Assembly (NCBI GenBank): GCA_030248065.1 | Contig: JASAMV010001644.1 | Coordinates: forward strand, 1 to 64,000 | Origin: Rhynchonema sp. JSB1_4 | Taxonomy: Eukaryota; Nematoda; Chromadorea; Monhysterida; Xyalidae | Length of the DNA stretch: 64,000 bases | Direction: 5' to 3' | In this document: one piece after another, positions 1-11,655 of the stretch | Position numbering within the stretch: position 1 is the first letter of the stretch | Layout of the letters: every line of letters begins with the position of its first letter | Position numbers and translations under genes: made by a program | The notes under the pieces: model-generated | What the model was told of the DNA's origin: nothing | What the model saw: the letters and a program-made list of their open reading frames with translations, nothing else | Databases searched by the model: none

Positions 1-212
1 TCACTAAGTTTAAATTTTACATTGATGTAATTTAATACACAGAAACAACACCAAAAACAGGTTGATGAAAACAAGCGACGACAGCATAAAAAATCACAGT
101 TCACGAATGCGCATAGCGCCCGGCAGAAGGCAAGCGCCTTCGTGCAGAATCAGCCTGCCTCCCAGCGCTACATTGTTCAGCAATCATTGGTCGCGTTCCA
201 CAACAATTACAG

Positions 213-380
213 CTGTATCGATGTTGTGTCGAACTGGATAAACTGAAACAGCCGTCGGTAGCGATTAGCAGCGTGTTTGGCGTGTTCTTGCTGTTGATCG
301 GCGGATTAGTGATTGCGTTAGTTGGGCTCTGCTGTGAAAAATGTGTTGATCGCTACACGTGGGTCCTCTATGGGATATAA
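213..380 (+). CDS. Ionotropic glutamate receptor-like, last exon (partial)
   Basis: An acceptor (TTACAG) at 207-212 is followed by an open frame of 55 codons ending in TAA at 378-380. The peptide has a single strong hydrophobic segment, SVFGVFLLLIGGLVIALVGL, preceded by a CVELDKL motif and followed by a Cys/charged tail. This is the layout of the fourth transmembrane helix (M4) of ionotropic glutamate receptors, where L-D-L..GVF..L..G is typical. The pore and ligand-binding exons would lie to the left of the window. The family call rests only on the M4 pattern; another multi-pass membrane protein is possible. Confidence 0.45.
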   Translation: MYRCCVELDKLKQPSVAISSVFGVFLLLIGGLVIALVGLCCEKCVDRYTWVLYGI

Positions 381-1698
381 GAAATGGCTGCAACTCGACA
401 AAGTCGTTACCCGTCAAAAATTGACCTAACATTCAGTGCTCCTTTTTGTGTTTCCGCGTCCGTCATAGTTTTCAAATGAAAAAAAGGAATCAAGTCGAAG
501 CAAAACATTCAAAACAACTGTGGATGGTCCATGCGCATGCCTGCACGGTGTAAATTCACTCTGAATAACCACTTTTATCATATTTCACCAACAAAAAACC
601 AGTGTGTTCTGCATGAAATGTGGACTGAGTTTGACTGCATACACATACATATATTGCACAAGATTACATTTGAATCAAGAAGAGAAGCAAGGACAAATGG
701 CTGCCTACGGTAAATTACTTTCGTTACCAACCTTAACAACCAAACAAACCAACTATTTCACATCAACGACTTTTAATTTACACATTGGTTTAAGACAGAG
801 ATAACATACAAACTGGAATATAATTTTTCGCATAAAATCAGGTAACGACAAACATGGACTTGATTAGAATGCCGCGGTGAGCTCGAGCGCAATGGCAAAA
901 CTAGATTAGCCAGGGAAACTATAATACAAAAATTTTGATCGCAAAGCGCATGACAATATAATTTTGGAATTCCAAGCATTCATATAAGGGATAAGCAACA
1001 GGGATACAACAAAAAGAAAAAATCACCCGACCAAGATATAATGAAGAGAGATAGATCATAGACGCAAGCAAAAAGTACAGGAATGTAAAATCACAAAAAA
1101 ACGAAGAAATAGTACACACAACAGGCAGTTTGCATACAGCGAACTTGGGGGCTAAATCTTCACAGAAATTATGTTGCCAAAGCTAATAACAAGAACACCG
1201 AAATACAACAGAAATATAAACCGGTCACCAAACAAACAGCATGGTATTGGTCGCACAATGATCATATAAGAATTCATCAAATCAATCCTGATTTTCACGT
1301 TTAGTTACTCTTAGCCACTGTGCTATTTGCGATTCTCACAAAACATTTTCATGTGAAATCAATCGAGCAGAGCACCCACGTTGCTGCGGGTCTGAAACAT
1401 TTTGGTGACTGCATTGTTTGTGTGTGATCGCGCAACACAACATCACTGCCCCGTCACTATTCTGCTTTGCAATTCAGGAAAAAAAAATTTGACCAATTCT
1501 TATAAAGTCATTGTGCGACCAATACATAGTGCATTCTCACGGACGATGACCAGAATACGCCGCCTGTCTGTGCGGAATGGGAATACAGCCGCAAAAACCG
1601 CACACTGAAGTTCCAAAAAAACATTACTTCTCACAAATTACACGACAGTAATTTCAACAACAACAACAACGATAACAATCCAATCAAAACAACAATCA
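381..1698. other. Non-coding spacer between convergent genes
   Basis: A-rich sequence between the stop of the glutamate-receptor-like exon (+) and the stop of Morgue (-). It should hold both 3' UTRs. It contains a CAA/AAC-rich stretch near 1658-1680 and one copy of a dispersed repeat (1333-1525). I see no further coding exon. Confidence 0.6.
1333..1525 (+). repeat. Dispersed repeat, copy 1
   Basis: About 190 bp matches 12062-12252 on the same strand at roughly 80% identity by eye. Shared blocks include TCTCACAAAACATTTTCA, GCACCCACGTTGCTGC and GACCAATTCTTATAA. No terminal inverted repeats or coding content seen; the family is unknown. Confidence 0.7.
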
Positions 1699-4600
1699 TC
1701 ACAACGCCACGTGCATCTCGGACATTGCATATTTCTGCGTGCACAATTGAGCCAGCGAGCGGTAGACGAGCGGCCTTTGGTCGTACAACAATGCAACATC
1801 CGGCCGCATCGCTGGGCTATCGGACGTGCTTGGGTCGGCTGGAAACAAATTGACGCGAAATATTGGTCGGCGAAAGGGCGAATGATCAGAATGAGAAATG
1901 AAACGAGAAAGTGCCCTGTTTTTTACTTATTATGTCGATCAGGTACACTGGCGCAAGAACGGTTTCAATCCCAAAAAGACTCGATTTTCTGTCAAAAACA
2001 AACAACATTTCGACATTCCAGCCAGATATTAGAGCTGCATATTCAACAGGCGCAGGTGATAGCAAATTTCAAACGGATCTCAAAGTGAAGAGGCCAAAAA
2101 TATTTCGCTCAATCCCACAAGCTGACCATTCTTTCAAACGAGTCTTGATTCAAAGGCCAACTTATAGCCAAAATACGGCATTATAATACAATACAACCAA
2201 CCATCAACGAAAAAATGTTTCGCCGAAACGACAAGAACGGTCGATCAGATGTGATTACTTTGATAGGAGGATGTCTATGTTTCCAACAAAAAACCGATGA
2301 AAACCGCACAAAAATACAACTCATTCCAACCAACAACAAGCGACTAACCCAACAACGACCGAATGCTGACCAACATTGACGCGGTGGTGAGCGACGGACA
2401 CCAACAGGTCGTCAACATGTCCACGCCTATGTCCCCATGTTCGCTGATGTTCGGGTGCAGGATGCGCGTCAGGAAACGCAGTTGCGGCGCTGCTATCGGG
2501 TACTGTAATGCACGATGGATAATGTTTCATTTCAAGTATCTATTTTTCTAAAAGTCGAGACAAATGACGTCGTGGTTTGTGGATCATGTGACGGAATATC
2601 AGGAACCAGGAACACAACGCAATATCCGAAAAACGACGCGATTTCCGGAACTAGAACCGTCTGTTTGGTTCAATTATTGCACAGTGAGTATCACACACAC
2701 GACCTTCTCACACCGAATAAAAGTTGTGTAAAACGTCATGGCTGAATGAACACAAGCGCGCGTGCTGACTGAGGTCGCCTGCCCAAAACCGATACCTTCA
2801 CGAACCGACCTCATCTGTAGTCGGTCAAACGCAGTCCACAATTTACATCCGACATACGTTAACTGGTACTTTCTCATTGATCATTCTTTCCAGAAAAAAA
2901 GCGTAAAACATAAAATAAACGAATAATCAACAAACCCACTCACCGCACTCGGGTAATGAATGACAACGAAGAACTTCCCTCCCTCATAAGGAGTACCCAT
3001 CGGACCAGCGATGCTACCCACCCAACGACTAAGACTGCTGTCTAGTGGTATGGCCTGCAAAGTGACGTGGGGTTGGTGGTATTGTGTTATGTGAGGAGGC
3101 CTGAATGGCCATCTGGTGCAAGAATGATCAACTGTTCACCTGACGATCGCCTGGTGCACCGCCGGTCAGCGAAAACTGGTTGAAGCGAGATCTCTGCCAC
3201 ACGACCATACAAAATGACGGATGAATGCCCAACTCAGTATTTTTTTATAAAAATTTTCATTTCCAATCATGATTGAAAATAAGAACCAATGAGGGCGAGG
3301 TGGAAATGCTTAGTCACCAACGCAGATTTCCTCGGTTCTTTTCAAATTGTAGTACGTTCCCGGCACGAGCTACAACCAACCAACATCAAACAACACAACA
3401 ATCAAAACCTACACACAACTCCACAACCGCGCATACCTGTACCCCGTCCGGTATCTCACTATGCGTGAAGGCATGCAATTCCCTGTCCAATCGTGTGAAC
3501 CTGGTGGGCGGCCGGGGGTGCGCGTTGACCTGTGCTCCGACCGGTCGCACGTGTTCGCGATGTTCCACTGACTGCAATTGCATACGTCACATGGTTCGAT
3601 TTTCTCTTAATTTTCGTTCACTTTTTTGCATTCAATTTTTGGTAGTCTTAGTTTATGGCAGAAGACACAAGACACCATACCGACGAAAAAATGTTTCAGC
3701 AAACGCAAGAATGCCCGATTTCGGAGCTGGCGGATAGTGAAACATTCATACGTGGCTGCTGATTTGGAAAATGTTACACGTTGTAGAGCACGACGGAGTG
3801 CATGAGGATTTTCTCTTTCTATTCGTTTTGTGAGCACATGACCTCCGAAATCGGGTTCGTGTGGACGTAGTTCTACCTTTGATTGCGGTGTTGTGTTACG
3901 CTGCGAGAAAAACAAACCAGTACATTAAATTTCCCAAAAAAACGTTTCCATAAAATCACAATAGCACTGAGCGCGGCGTGAGGAAATTCAACACTGGCCG
4001 CGTGACAGAAGTAAAATGTTTCTACAAGGTGATAAACATAAAACGAAGGCGCTACACCACGTTACCGACTGAAACCACAATTCAAGTCTTAGAAAAACAA
4101 AAAAATACAAATTAAGACAAATAAATAACAAAATAACCCCATCCAAACTCACGCTCAAACATCGTACACACGTGGTTGTGCGCATCAATCGACTAAACGT
4201 ACGCAACCAACAAACAGCATTCGATGTTTCACCAGCTGGCAAGGGTGTGTAGAGTGGCCAGCGCTTCTGCGTGCGAGTCTGCCAATATTCGGCTGTCGTG
4301 TGAGTGAGCACCTGTGGAAAATTTTGACGTGCGAATTTGGAGTTATATGAATGCTGGTGACTGGGTGAGCGGCAGCGGTTAGGTACTTTGCGAAAAATTC
4401 TTTGCGGTCGTATTGCCCGCCATTGGGGGTAGCGCTACGCTGATGAGGGTTGTTGGGTTAGTAATAGTCCAAGTCGCCTGGTGGGGCGAGATAAGACCAC
4501 AACAAATTTTTCGCAAAATGTCACCACACGGCAACGAAAAAAACATTCAGAAAACAGCTCAGCGGTTAGGCAGTTGATCATGTATGCGTGAGTGTGATCT

Positions 4601-7600
4601 TTCAAGATTCGTGACAGTTGTCGATATTTGGACAATCGAAACGAAATCAAAAACACGTCTTGAAATATCCACCACACACAATTCAAAAAAATCACGCGAC
4701 CAGAATCTAACACAACGCAGGGTGCAGCCGATATCCAAAGCAAGCTTGAAGTGCAGAACTTTAATGAATGTTGAAAATTTAACAAAATTAGAAGACAAAA
4801 AAAACGTACAACTTTTCACTCACTAATTTCCGCCATCGTCTATTGACCCGTGACGCAGCCCACAGTCCAATATCGTCCAAATAACTCAACATGTCCGTTA
4901 GGATTTCTGGTGGAACTCGACTTTCGAATAATTCGCCGGGCAAGCTGCCATGGGTTGCTGCACTGTACTTGGATAGGGCGTGAACCTGAAACGTCGTTGT
5001 TGTTTTATGCCTCTCAGTTAGGGTTAGAGGGCTGTCGGGTGTCGGCTTTTTTCTCAGATGTACGGTGCCGGGTACCCCCTCCCCCCGACCTCACTCACAG
5101 TCACAGTAAAATATGTGCCAGATTAGTTCTTCGTCCATTCATCAAAATATGCATATAGTCTGTTGATTATATTTCGACATAGTGTATAAGCCCCATTCAG
5201 CGATGTTTGGAGCGGGCTGGGTCGACGCCATTCTAAATGAATGTTTCAGGCATTGCCAACTCAGGCAAAAGACCGATTGAACATTGCTTGCCGCGTGGCG
5301 CAAAAACACGTGGCCTGTCATCGCACAGCACCAACAATGTTCAATGGCTCTGCGAATGAGTTAGCAATGCTTGAAACATTCATTTAGAATGGCGTCGACC
5401 CAACCCGCCCCAAACATCGCTGAATGGGGCTTATACATTATGTCGAAATATAATCAACAGACTACAGCATGCGCTCCAGTTCCAACCAGCGGTGTCGTTG
5501 AGAAATCGAATTTTTGATAAAGCCGGGAAAATTTTTTTCTTCAGAAGTTTGCTAGTGCGCGGAAGATGTTAATGTGGCTTGTTTCACCGATTTTGGTCAT
5601 AATCAGCATTAAAGGCGCCCATAGACATCAATGTAGTGTCCGCGCTGACATTAACATAGAGGCGGACACACCACACCACCCCTTAACCACCCACAACACG
5701 CCACACCACACCACAGAAAATACGACACCACAGAAACATCTTCCAAAATTCAAACTAAACAAAAAAAAAAAAAAAAAAAAAATTATAAAACCAAAAATTT
5801 AATATATAATTTAACAAAAAAACATTAAAAAAACAAAAAAATTATTATAAAAACCCACCACAAAACCACCCACACAAACCACCCCGCGATCATTAACATG
5901 GCTCGAAAATACCTTATTTGGGCTTCCCCTATCCCCTTTCCTTATGCACTGCGGTTCTTTATCGGTTATGTTCGGTTATCGGTTATGACGAAAACCAAAA
6001 AACCGGCTTTTCCGCCAGTACACATTATCGTATTGGAAATTTTTTTGGTTTGATTCTTGTTTCATTCTGTTTGAAGCAGAGGGGACATACTGCAGATTGT
6101 TCGAAGCAAACAAGAACTAGTTTTTTCTGACGCCGAGAAAACATTTTCGGCCGACTGGAGCGAAGGGAAACCCGAAGGCAAATCAAAACAGCAATTTTCC
6201 AATCAGAACAAAAAAAAATCTTTTTTTACAAATCCCAAACATCAAGCGCAATCCCTAACCTGATGTTCCAATCGATCATTCAGATTGTCATCCACCAGCC
6301 TCAGTGCCCCGTGGTGGCCCGGCGTTTGTGGCGCGCTTGTTGATTGTGCTGCATCGCTGGGACGACCGAATTCCGGTTCCGGATCTTCGTTGCCCGAATC
6401 TTCAGAATCCGATTTGCCGCCGTCGTCCGGCTGAAAGACACAGACAGTTATGTTCAGTTGCGAATATCATAATTTTTACGTCAGTTTTATGATGATAGGA
6501 TGAAAATTGCCAAACATTGTGCATGGTTTTAATGTGCTGATCGCGAAACATTCCGCGACACTAAATGGAGAGCATAGAGTGAAGAGTTCAGCCAGTCAGT
6601 ACCATGAACGGTGGAACTATTTTCAGTATTTTGTGAGGAATCTCAATTACGCAAGTGATTGAAAGACCAAGAAATTCGCACTATTAACAAGCAAGCAAGC
6701 AAACATAAACATACAGTATGTATAGACGGCGAATTAAATCAGGTGTGATGTCAAGAAACAGAATAGACACAAAGTAAATGTAGGTATTAGTAAAGCTTTT
6801 GGGCTAATATTACAGTGGTTAACTCAATTCGCCAGTTCACTTTGTACCAGTGTCAACCAGCTCCGAATCCTGGGCGCTCACTCGGACCAGCTGCGAGTTG
6901 ACGAAGTGATTTGACCACTTGAGTTGACAACTGTTATATTCTCTAGCCAAGCTCTCGTCCTCCTAGCAGATATTTGGGTCGGGTAGGCCCCATTGTGAAC
7001 CACCTTTAACAGCACAGCATACACTATTTATATTGACGCGATCGGAACCTGCCTATGCTTGCGGGCCGGAAAAAAAACCGTTTTTTTCCGAGGCCCGGAA
7101 AAATACGTTTTTATTTTTCCGGAAATTTTTCCAAGTGGCAACTTTTGGAAAAAAAACGGTTTTTTTTCCAAAAATTTCCGAAATATTTTCAAAGGTTGCG
7201 AAAGAATGTTGTCAAAACCAATGTAAATCGGTGCTAAACAGTTCAAAAGGAGCACTTTTTAATCTCCAAGTGCATTTTTAGCCTGTTTCAGGCCATTTCC
7301 CGACAAAATTTTCTCCAAAATAGACGTTTTTGGACCATGGGTATCCTTAAGTACTGGAAAAATATTTGGAAAAAAAACGGTTTTTTTTCCAAAAATATAT
7401 TTTGCGGAAAAATACGCAAGTATAAACCTGCCATTTTTGTCACTTCTAGAACGTTGAGTGGCAATTACGAGGCCAACGACAGATCGGGCGGGGACCAAAA
7501 CAGCCTTGCAAAACCCACTACGCGCGGGGTTATAGTTGTAGGTGGAAAAAAACGGGTTTTTCCTCGAGAAACAACCGTTTTTTTTCAGTGAAATACATTT

Positions 7601-8220
7601 TTCAGGAAAAATTGCACGGCGGATTTTGAACTTTTCTGAAAAAGTCAAAATTATGGGAAACAACCTGGCTTTATTGCAGAAACATACTTTTCCAAGCTTC
7701 TTCCATCCCTTTTACAGCTTTTATTTGCACTTTCCGAGCAGGATTCCTTTTCATACAGCATTTTCAGCGCATAATGTGCCAAATATACACCATTTGGACC
7801 GGTGCCGAAATATGGCTCGGAAATATATCGAAAAAAAAACGTTTTTTTCAGTAAATATATTTTCCAGGAAAATTACAACTATAGCGGGGGTTCCACGTTC
7901 CACTATAAAGGAACGGGTAGACCGTACCAAAACGTGTGCCAAAAGCCAACCTTTTTAGCGAGCGCCACCATTTCCAGTGTTTTGTAATCGCCCATGAATT
8001 CATGACAAGTGGGACAGACAGCCGAGCCGAAACAATTGCCATAATATCCGTTGCAATGTATGCACGAGCCAAAATCACGCGTGTACGTTTGGATTAGATT
8101 CGTCGCTTCGTCCGATGAAAGTTTGCTTTCCGCCTGCAGCAACGTTGCGAACGACAATTCCAGCAGCGAGAGTTTGTCGCTGATATTTTGTTGATCCGCC
8201 ATTGTTGTATTTGAGCACAT
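1699..8220 (-). CDS. morgue: Morgue: zinc finger, F-box and E2-variant protein
   Basis: Nine exons (transcription order): 8220-7951, 6430-6260, 4985-4824, 4311-4153, 3900-3778, 3571-3437, 3054-2944, 2502-2349, 1838-1699; 474 residues, all joins in frame, seven of eight introns phase 0. Exon 1 carries a C4 zinc finger (C53-IH-C56, C69-PT-C72). Exon 2 is an acidic, Ser-rich linker. Exon 3 has an F-box (VPPEILTDMLSYLDDIGLW, then RRWRKL), the part that binds Skp1 in SCF ligases. Residues ~320-474 form a ubiquitin-conjugating fold with GTPYEGGKF, RFLTRILHPN and a KYAM end. The active-site Cys position is Gly403 (HGDIGVDM), as in Drosophila Morgue, so it should not form a ubiquitin thioester. Fly Morgue promotes apoptosis by lowering DIAP1. 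The start may instead be Met7 (8202), which has a better Kozak context. Confidence 0.9.
3140..3170 (+). repeat. Short dispersed repeat (GACGATGACCTGGTGCACCG family)
   Basis: Diverged copy of a ~25-45 bp motif also found at 11656, 35055 and 40662 (+) and at 32590 and 33966 (-). This one lies in a Morgue intron. Source element unknown. Confidence 0.6.
5156..5464. mobile_element. Foldback MITE in a Morgue intron
   Basis: A 309-bp near-perfect hairpin. The left end TAGTCTGTTGATTATATTTC is the reverse complement of the right end, and the arms stay paired for ~135 bp to a loop of about 35 nt. No coding capacity. It sits between Morgue exons 2 and 3. No clear target-site duplication was found. Confidence 0.9.
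5548..6050 (+). mobile_element. Degenerate repeat related to the 8802-9201 element, interrupted
   Basis: Blocks such as AATGTGGCTTGTTTCA and AAAATACCTT..GGGCTT match, in reverse orientation, the element at 8802-9201; a CCGCCAGTA terminus occurs near 6012. The copy is split by the insertion at 5658-5890. Confidence 0.6.
5658..5890 (+). mobile_element. G-depleted A/C-rich insertion flanked by 9-bp direct repeats
   Basis: A 233-bp block of A and C with only about 11 G, including a 20+ nt A run and CCACACC repeats. It is bordered by CATTAACAT on both sides (5649-5657 and 5891-5899) and is absent from the related repeat at 8802-9201, so it reads as an insertion with a target-site duplication. Confidence 0.6.
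7060..7870. repeat. Cluster of A/T-core palindromes
   Basis: At least five short perfect or near-perfect palindromes of the form GGAAAAAAAACGGTTTTTTT occur near 7071, 7146, 7368, 7545 and 7830, all in Morgue intron 1. Similar ones occur near 8395, 8817 and 9150. They look like termini of related foldback elements. Confidence 0.6.
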
Positions 8221-8801
8221 TTTTCTTTTTACAGAATTATTATGACAATCAATAGTTTTTTTGTCGAATCTGATTTCTCGAATTTCTTGTCGATTTTTAT
8301 TCCTGCTTTCGATGTCGGTTCTTGACGTTTGACAACAGTTTCTGCTTTCGTCGTTTGTCCTGGAGGAAAGTATAGTTGCGGATGGAAAAGAACCGGTTTT
8401 TTCGTGAAAAAAAAACAAAAAAACGGGTTCATTTTTTTGGGCCGAAAACAAATTTCTACGAAAAGAAATCGGGCAAAATTTTCATCAACTTTTGACCAAA
8501 AGTGACGTTCTTGACCCTCATTTTTCAACATTCTGAAAGTTCATCAATGCAGAAGTGGCATCTGGACTCCATTTAGATACCCCTTAGGGGGGAATCCCCA
8601 TCCCCCCAGCCACTACAGTGGTTTACAGCGCTCTTGAAAATCCTAGCAGGGCTGTCAACTTGGCCCCGCCGGTCCGGGCCGGACTTTCCGGCCCGTCGGG
8701 GGTTGCGGACCGGGCCGGGCCAATTGACACCTCAGAATCCCAGGAATAATTCCATCCATGCCATTTCAGTGCTGGCTGACTTGAAAGTTTTCTGGGTAGG
8801 T

Positions 8802-9201
8802 CCCGGTATACTGGCGGAAAAACCGGTTTTTTATATTTCGTGAAAAAAAAACGAAAAAAAACCGATAAAAACCGCTGTGTATAAGGATAGGACAAGCCCA
8901 AGGTATTTTTGAAACAGTAATGTTAGCAGAGACACCACAGTGGTGCCTATCGGTGTTTTTATGCTTGTTGTGACTAAAATAGTTGAAACAAGCCACATTG
9001 ACATCGCCCGCGCTTGGCCAAAGTTGGTCTGAACAAAAATATTTCCCAACTTATGTCAAAAATTGGAAAATTTCGTGACAAAAGACCGATATCTCCCGGA
9101 GGCTGAGGTTTTTTCGGTTTTTTTTCACGTGCCACATGGACTCGGTTTTTTTCGTGAAAAAAACGGTTTTTTTTCCATCCGCCAGTATAGGTCCCGGTCC
9201 C
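8802..9201. mobile_element. TIR element with GGTCCCGGTATACTGGCGG ends
   Basis: The left end (GGTCCCGGTATACTGGCGG near 8802) is mirrored at the right end (CCGCCAGTATAGGTCCCGG near 9180). Inside are A/T palindromes and the AATGTGGCTTGTTTCA block shared with 5548-6050. About 400 bp, non-coding. Confidence 0.6.
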
Positions 9202-9416
9202 GCCAGTGTACCGTATTCCCTAAAATAGAGCCCCCCAAAAATACAGCCCCCCCTAAAAGGGGCCAGTGAAAAAAATAGAGCCCCCAAAAATACAGCCCCC
9301 CCCCCAACTTGGAATTCTCCGCTTGGGGGTCGAAATTCAAGTTCTTGTATAAGACACCTTGTGTACAACGTTTGTGGTTGGGTACTGTAAAAACCTAAAT
9401 ACAAGGGGGGCTCTAT

Positions 9417-10618
9417 CAGTGTAGTTCCTGGAGGGAGGGGGCAGTGTAGTTCATGGTCCGGAGGGGGAACAGGCGGTACCCCCCTTTTTTTCGGAGGGGG
9501 AACAGACGTACCCACCTGGAGGGGGGGAAGGGGGGGACGGACCCGGAAGGGGGGGACCCAAATTTAGAGAAAAGTCATTTTTTGAGGTCGAAAATTTGGC
9601 TCATTTTTGCCCCCTTTAGGAAAAAAATCTCAATAAAAAGGGTATTTTGGCGATTTTTGACGACATTGACCTAAAAATCACTCATTTTATGCCTTAAAAT
9701 GCCTATTTTAGGCCAAAATTTACCTATTTTAGGTAAAAATTGGGGGAGCAGCAGCAGACGTACCCGGAGGGGGAACAGTGGGGCAGGCGTACCATGGAGG
9801 GGGAACAGACGTACCCGAGGGGGGGACCCCCTCCCCCCAAGGAACTACACTGAGCTCACGCAATTTCCCCGACCAAGGTACACTAGTACACTAATTCCCC
9901 AATTTTTGCCTAAAATGGCCATTTTTAGGCCTAAAATGGGCATTTTTAGGCCTAAAATGTGTGATTTTTAGGTCAATGTGCTCAAGTCGCCAAAATGCCC
10001 TTTTTATGAAGAATTTTTTCAAAAAAGGGGCAACAATAGGTCAAATTTTCTACCTCAAAAAGTGACTTTTTCCTGATTTTGGGTATTCCCCCCTTCCCCA
10101 CAGGGAGGTACCTACACTAATTTCCCCTCCGAAAAAGTAGGGAGGTACACTACCGTAAAAACCTAAATACAGCCCCCCCCCCCCCGTAATACAGCCCCCC
10201 CCAAAATGGGGTCAGTGAATTAATAGAGCCCCCCCCCCCGGAATAGAGCCCCCCTAAGTAACATCCCCTATACAGTAGTGTATTAAGGCGTGATAGTGGT
10301 ACATAGGTACATTTATGCACGTTTGTTGTTCGTTCAGAGCACATAATACGCCTCTTATTGACGATTAGACACGAATAAATGCGATTACAAGCGAAAAAAC
10401 ATCCTTTCAAACCCCTTTTTAGGGGTTTTTTGGGGTATTTCTGGGAACAATTTTTTCAGGTTCGGGTCAGTGAATTAATAGAGGCCCCCCCCCCCCGGAA
10501 TAGAGCCCCCCCCCCCCCGTAATAGAGCCCCCAAAATGGGGTCAGTGAATTAATAGAGCCCCCCCCCTTCTATTTAGGTTTTTACGGCAATTTCCCCGCC
10601 GGACCAGGAACTACACTG
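9417..10618. mobile_element. Layer 3: hAT-like element with 8-bp duplication
   Basis: Ends CAGTGTAGTTCCTGG and CCAGGAACTACACTG, flanked by the identical 8-mer GGCTCTAT (9409-9416 and 10619-10626). An 8-bp duplication and CAG-starting ends fit the hAT superfamily. No transposase seen, so non-autonomous. Confidence 0.75.
10153..10587. mobile_element. Layer 4: second copy of the layer-2 family
   Basis: Left end CCGTAAAAACCTAAATACAG after TA, right end CTATTTAGGTTTTTACGG. It lies inside layer 3. The right flank reads CA rather than TA, so the duplication is imperfect. Rich in poly-C runs. Confidence 0.6.
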
Positions 10619-11216
10619 GGCTCTATCAATTCACTGACCCCATTTTCAAAAAATTATTTTCGTTTCTCAGCGAGAGCGTTCCAAATCCGGTGTTATTTTC
10701 GATCGATATTCCGAGGGGGCTCTATTTAGGTTTTACGGTATTAATAAAAACACCGATTTTTGCCTTAAATTAAAAAGGTATGAAATTGCTTGTGAGAGGT
10801 ATGATTTGGAGTTGTGAGAGGTTTTTAGGTGCAGATCTTCCATAAAAGGCTTTACGTCACCATATACTAAAGTAAACCACAAACGTTGTACATAATGTGT
10901 CAGAGTCGTATGCAAGAACTTGACTTTACGACCCCCAAGCGGGGAATTCCAAGTTAGGGGGGGGGCTGTATTTTTGGGGGGCTCTATTTTTTCACTGACC
11001 CCGTTTAGGGGGCTGTATTTTTGGGGGGGCTCTATTTTTGGGGGGGCTCTATTTTAGGGAATACGGTAAGTACTCACCCCCCCCCCAACCCCCTCGGGTT
11101 TCGTGGTTGGTAAGTAAAGCACTGAGATGGGGTAACCCCCCAACCCCCCTGCCTCTGCTATGGGTCCCGCACGGGGAGTGCCCTGAAACACACAAATAAA
11201 AACGAACGCGCCAAAC

Positions 11217-11378
11217 CTTTTCCTCCTTCTCAATCGCTTTTGACAATTTGTAGGACATGAACGCGCTGATGGCAAAGAACGGTGAGAGAACCAGCAAGAC
11301 ATAGAAGATGAATTCTGTGGGATTTCGGGCTGCATAGGTGAGCACACCGGCCATTTGCTCCATTAGATATTCCTTCAT
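11217..11378 (-). CDS. SMIM15: SMIM15-like small membrane protein, first coding exon
   Basis: 54 codons from ATG (11378-11376) to a donor at GAAAAG|GTTTGG. The peptide has ARNPTEF, one membrane helix (FYVLLVLSPFFAISAFM) and SYKLSKAIEKEEK. This follows vertebrate SMIM15 closely (acidic/amphipathic N-terminus, AA.+P..F, L.P.F..S...S.KL.K.IE...K). SMIM15 is a ~74-residue single-pass protein of unknown function that ends in a Lys-rich tail. That tail should be in a second exon at lower coordinates, which I could not find; the space down to Morgue is filled with the transposon nest. So this is partial or broken. Confidence 0.65.
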
Positions 11379-11655
11379 GTTTGACGGTCGTGGAAAAGAC
11401 GATGTGAGAAAAACGTCGGATCGAGTCTGAAAAAAGCCTTAACTCAGCCGATGACAAGTTAGATCACATATTTTAATTTTTAATGGCCACGTGTCGTTAA
11501 CTGCTGCATGTTGCACAAGAAGAAACCAAACGAAACAAATGGTATGGTATTCTATTGTGTTTTGAGATGTTTTGTTATCTTAATTTCTTTTCTTGAAAAA
11601 AACTTTCAATTTCTCTGCTTTTTGCATGTGGAGGAAGAACTTGTGCTTCGTCCAC

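Larger units (their letters stand above)
9385..10738. mobile_element. Layer 2: TA foldback element (CYGTAAAAACCTAAATA ends)
   Basis: Left end CTGTAAAAACCTAAATAC, right end CTATTTAGGTTTTACGG, flanked by TA (9383-9384 and 10739-10740). It is inserted in the left arm region of layer 1 and carries layer 3. Confidence 0.7.
9211..11066. mobile_element. Layer 1 of transposon nest: TA foldback element
   Basis: The terminal inverted repeat CCGTATTCCCTAAAATAGAG is mirrored at 11047-11066, with arms of ~170 bp that include CGCTTGGGGG and GTACAACGTTTGTGG. It is flanked by TA on both sides (9209-9210, 11067-11068), the Tc1/mariner-type target. It contains three further elements inside it. Confidence 0.8.

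Noticed and set aside
1711..2551. Plus-strand open frames opposite 1711-2551
   Set aside because: They are antisense to the last two Morgue exons, which have clear E2 homology and matching splice phases.
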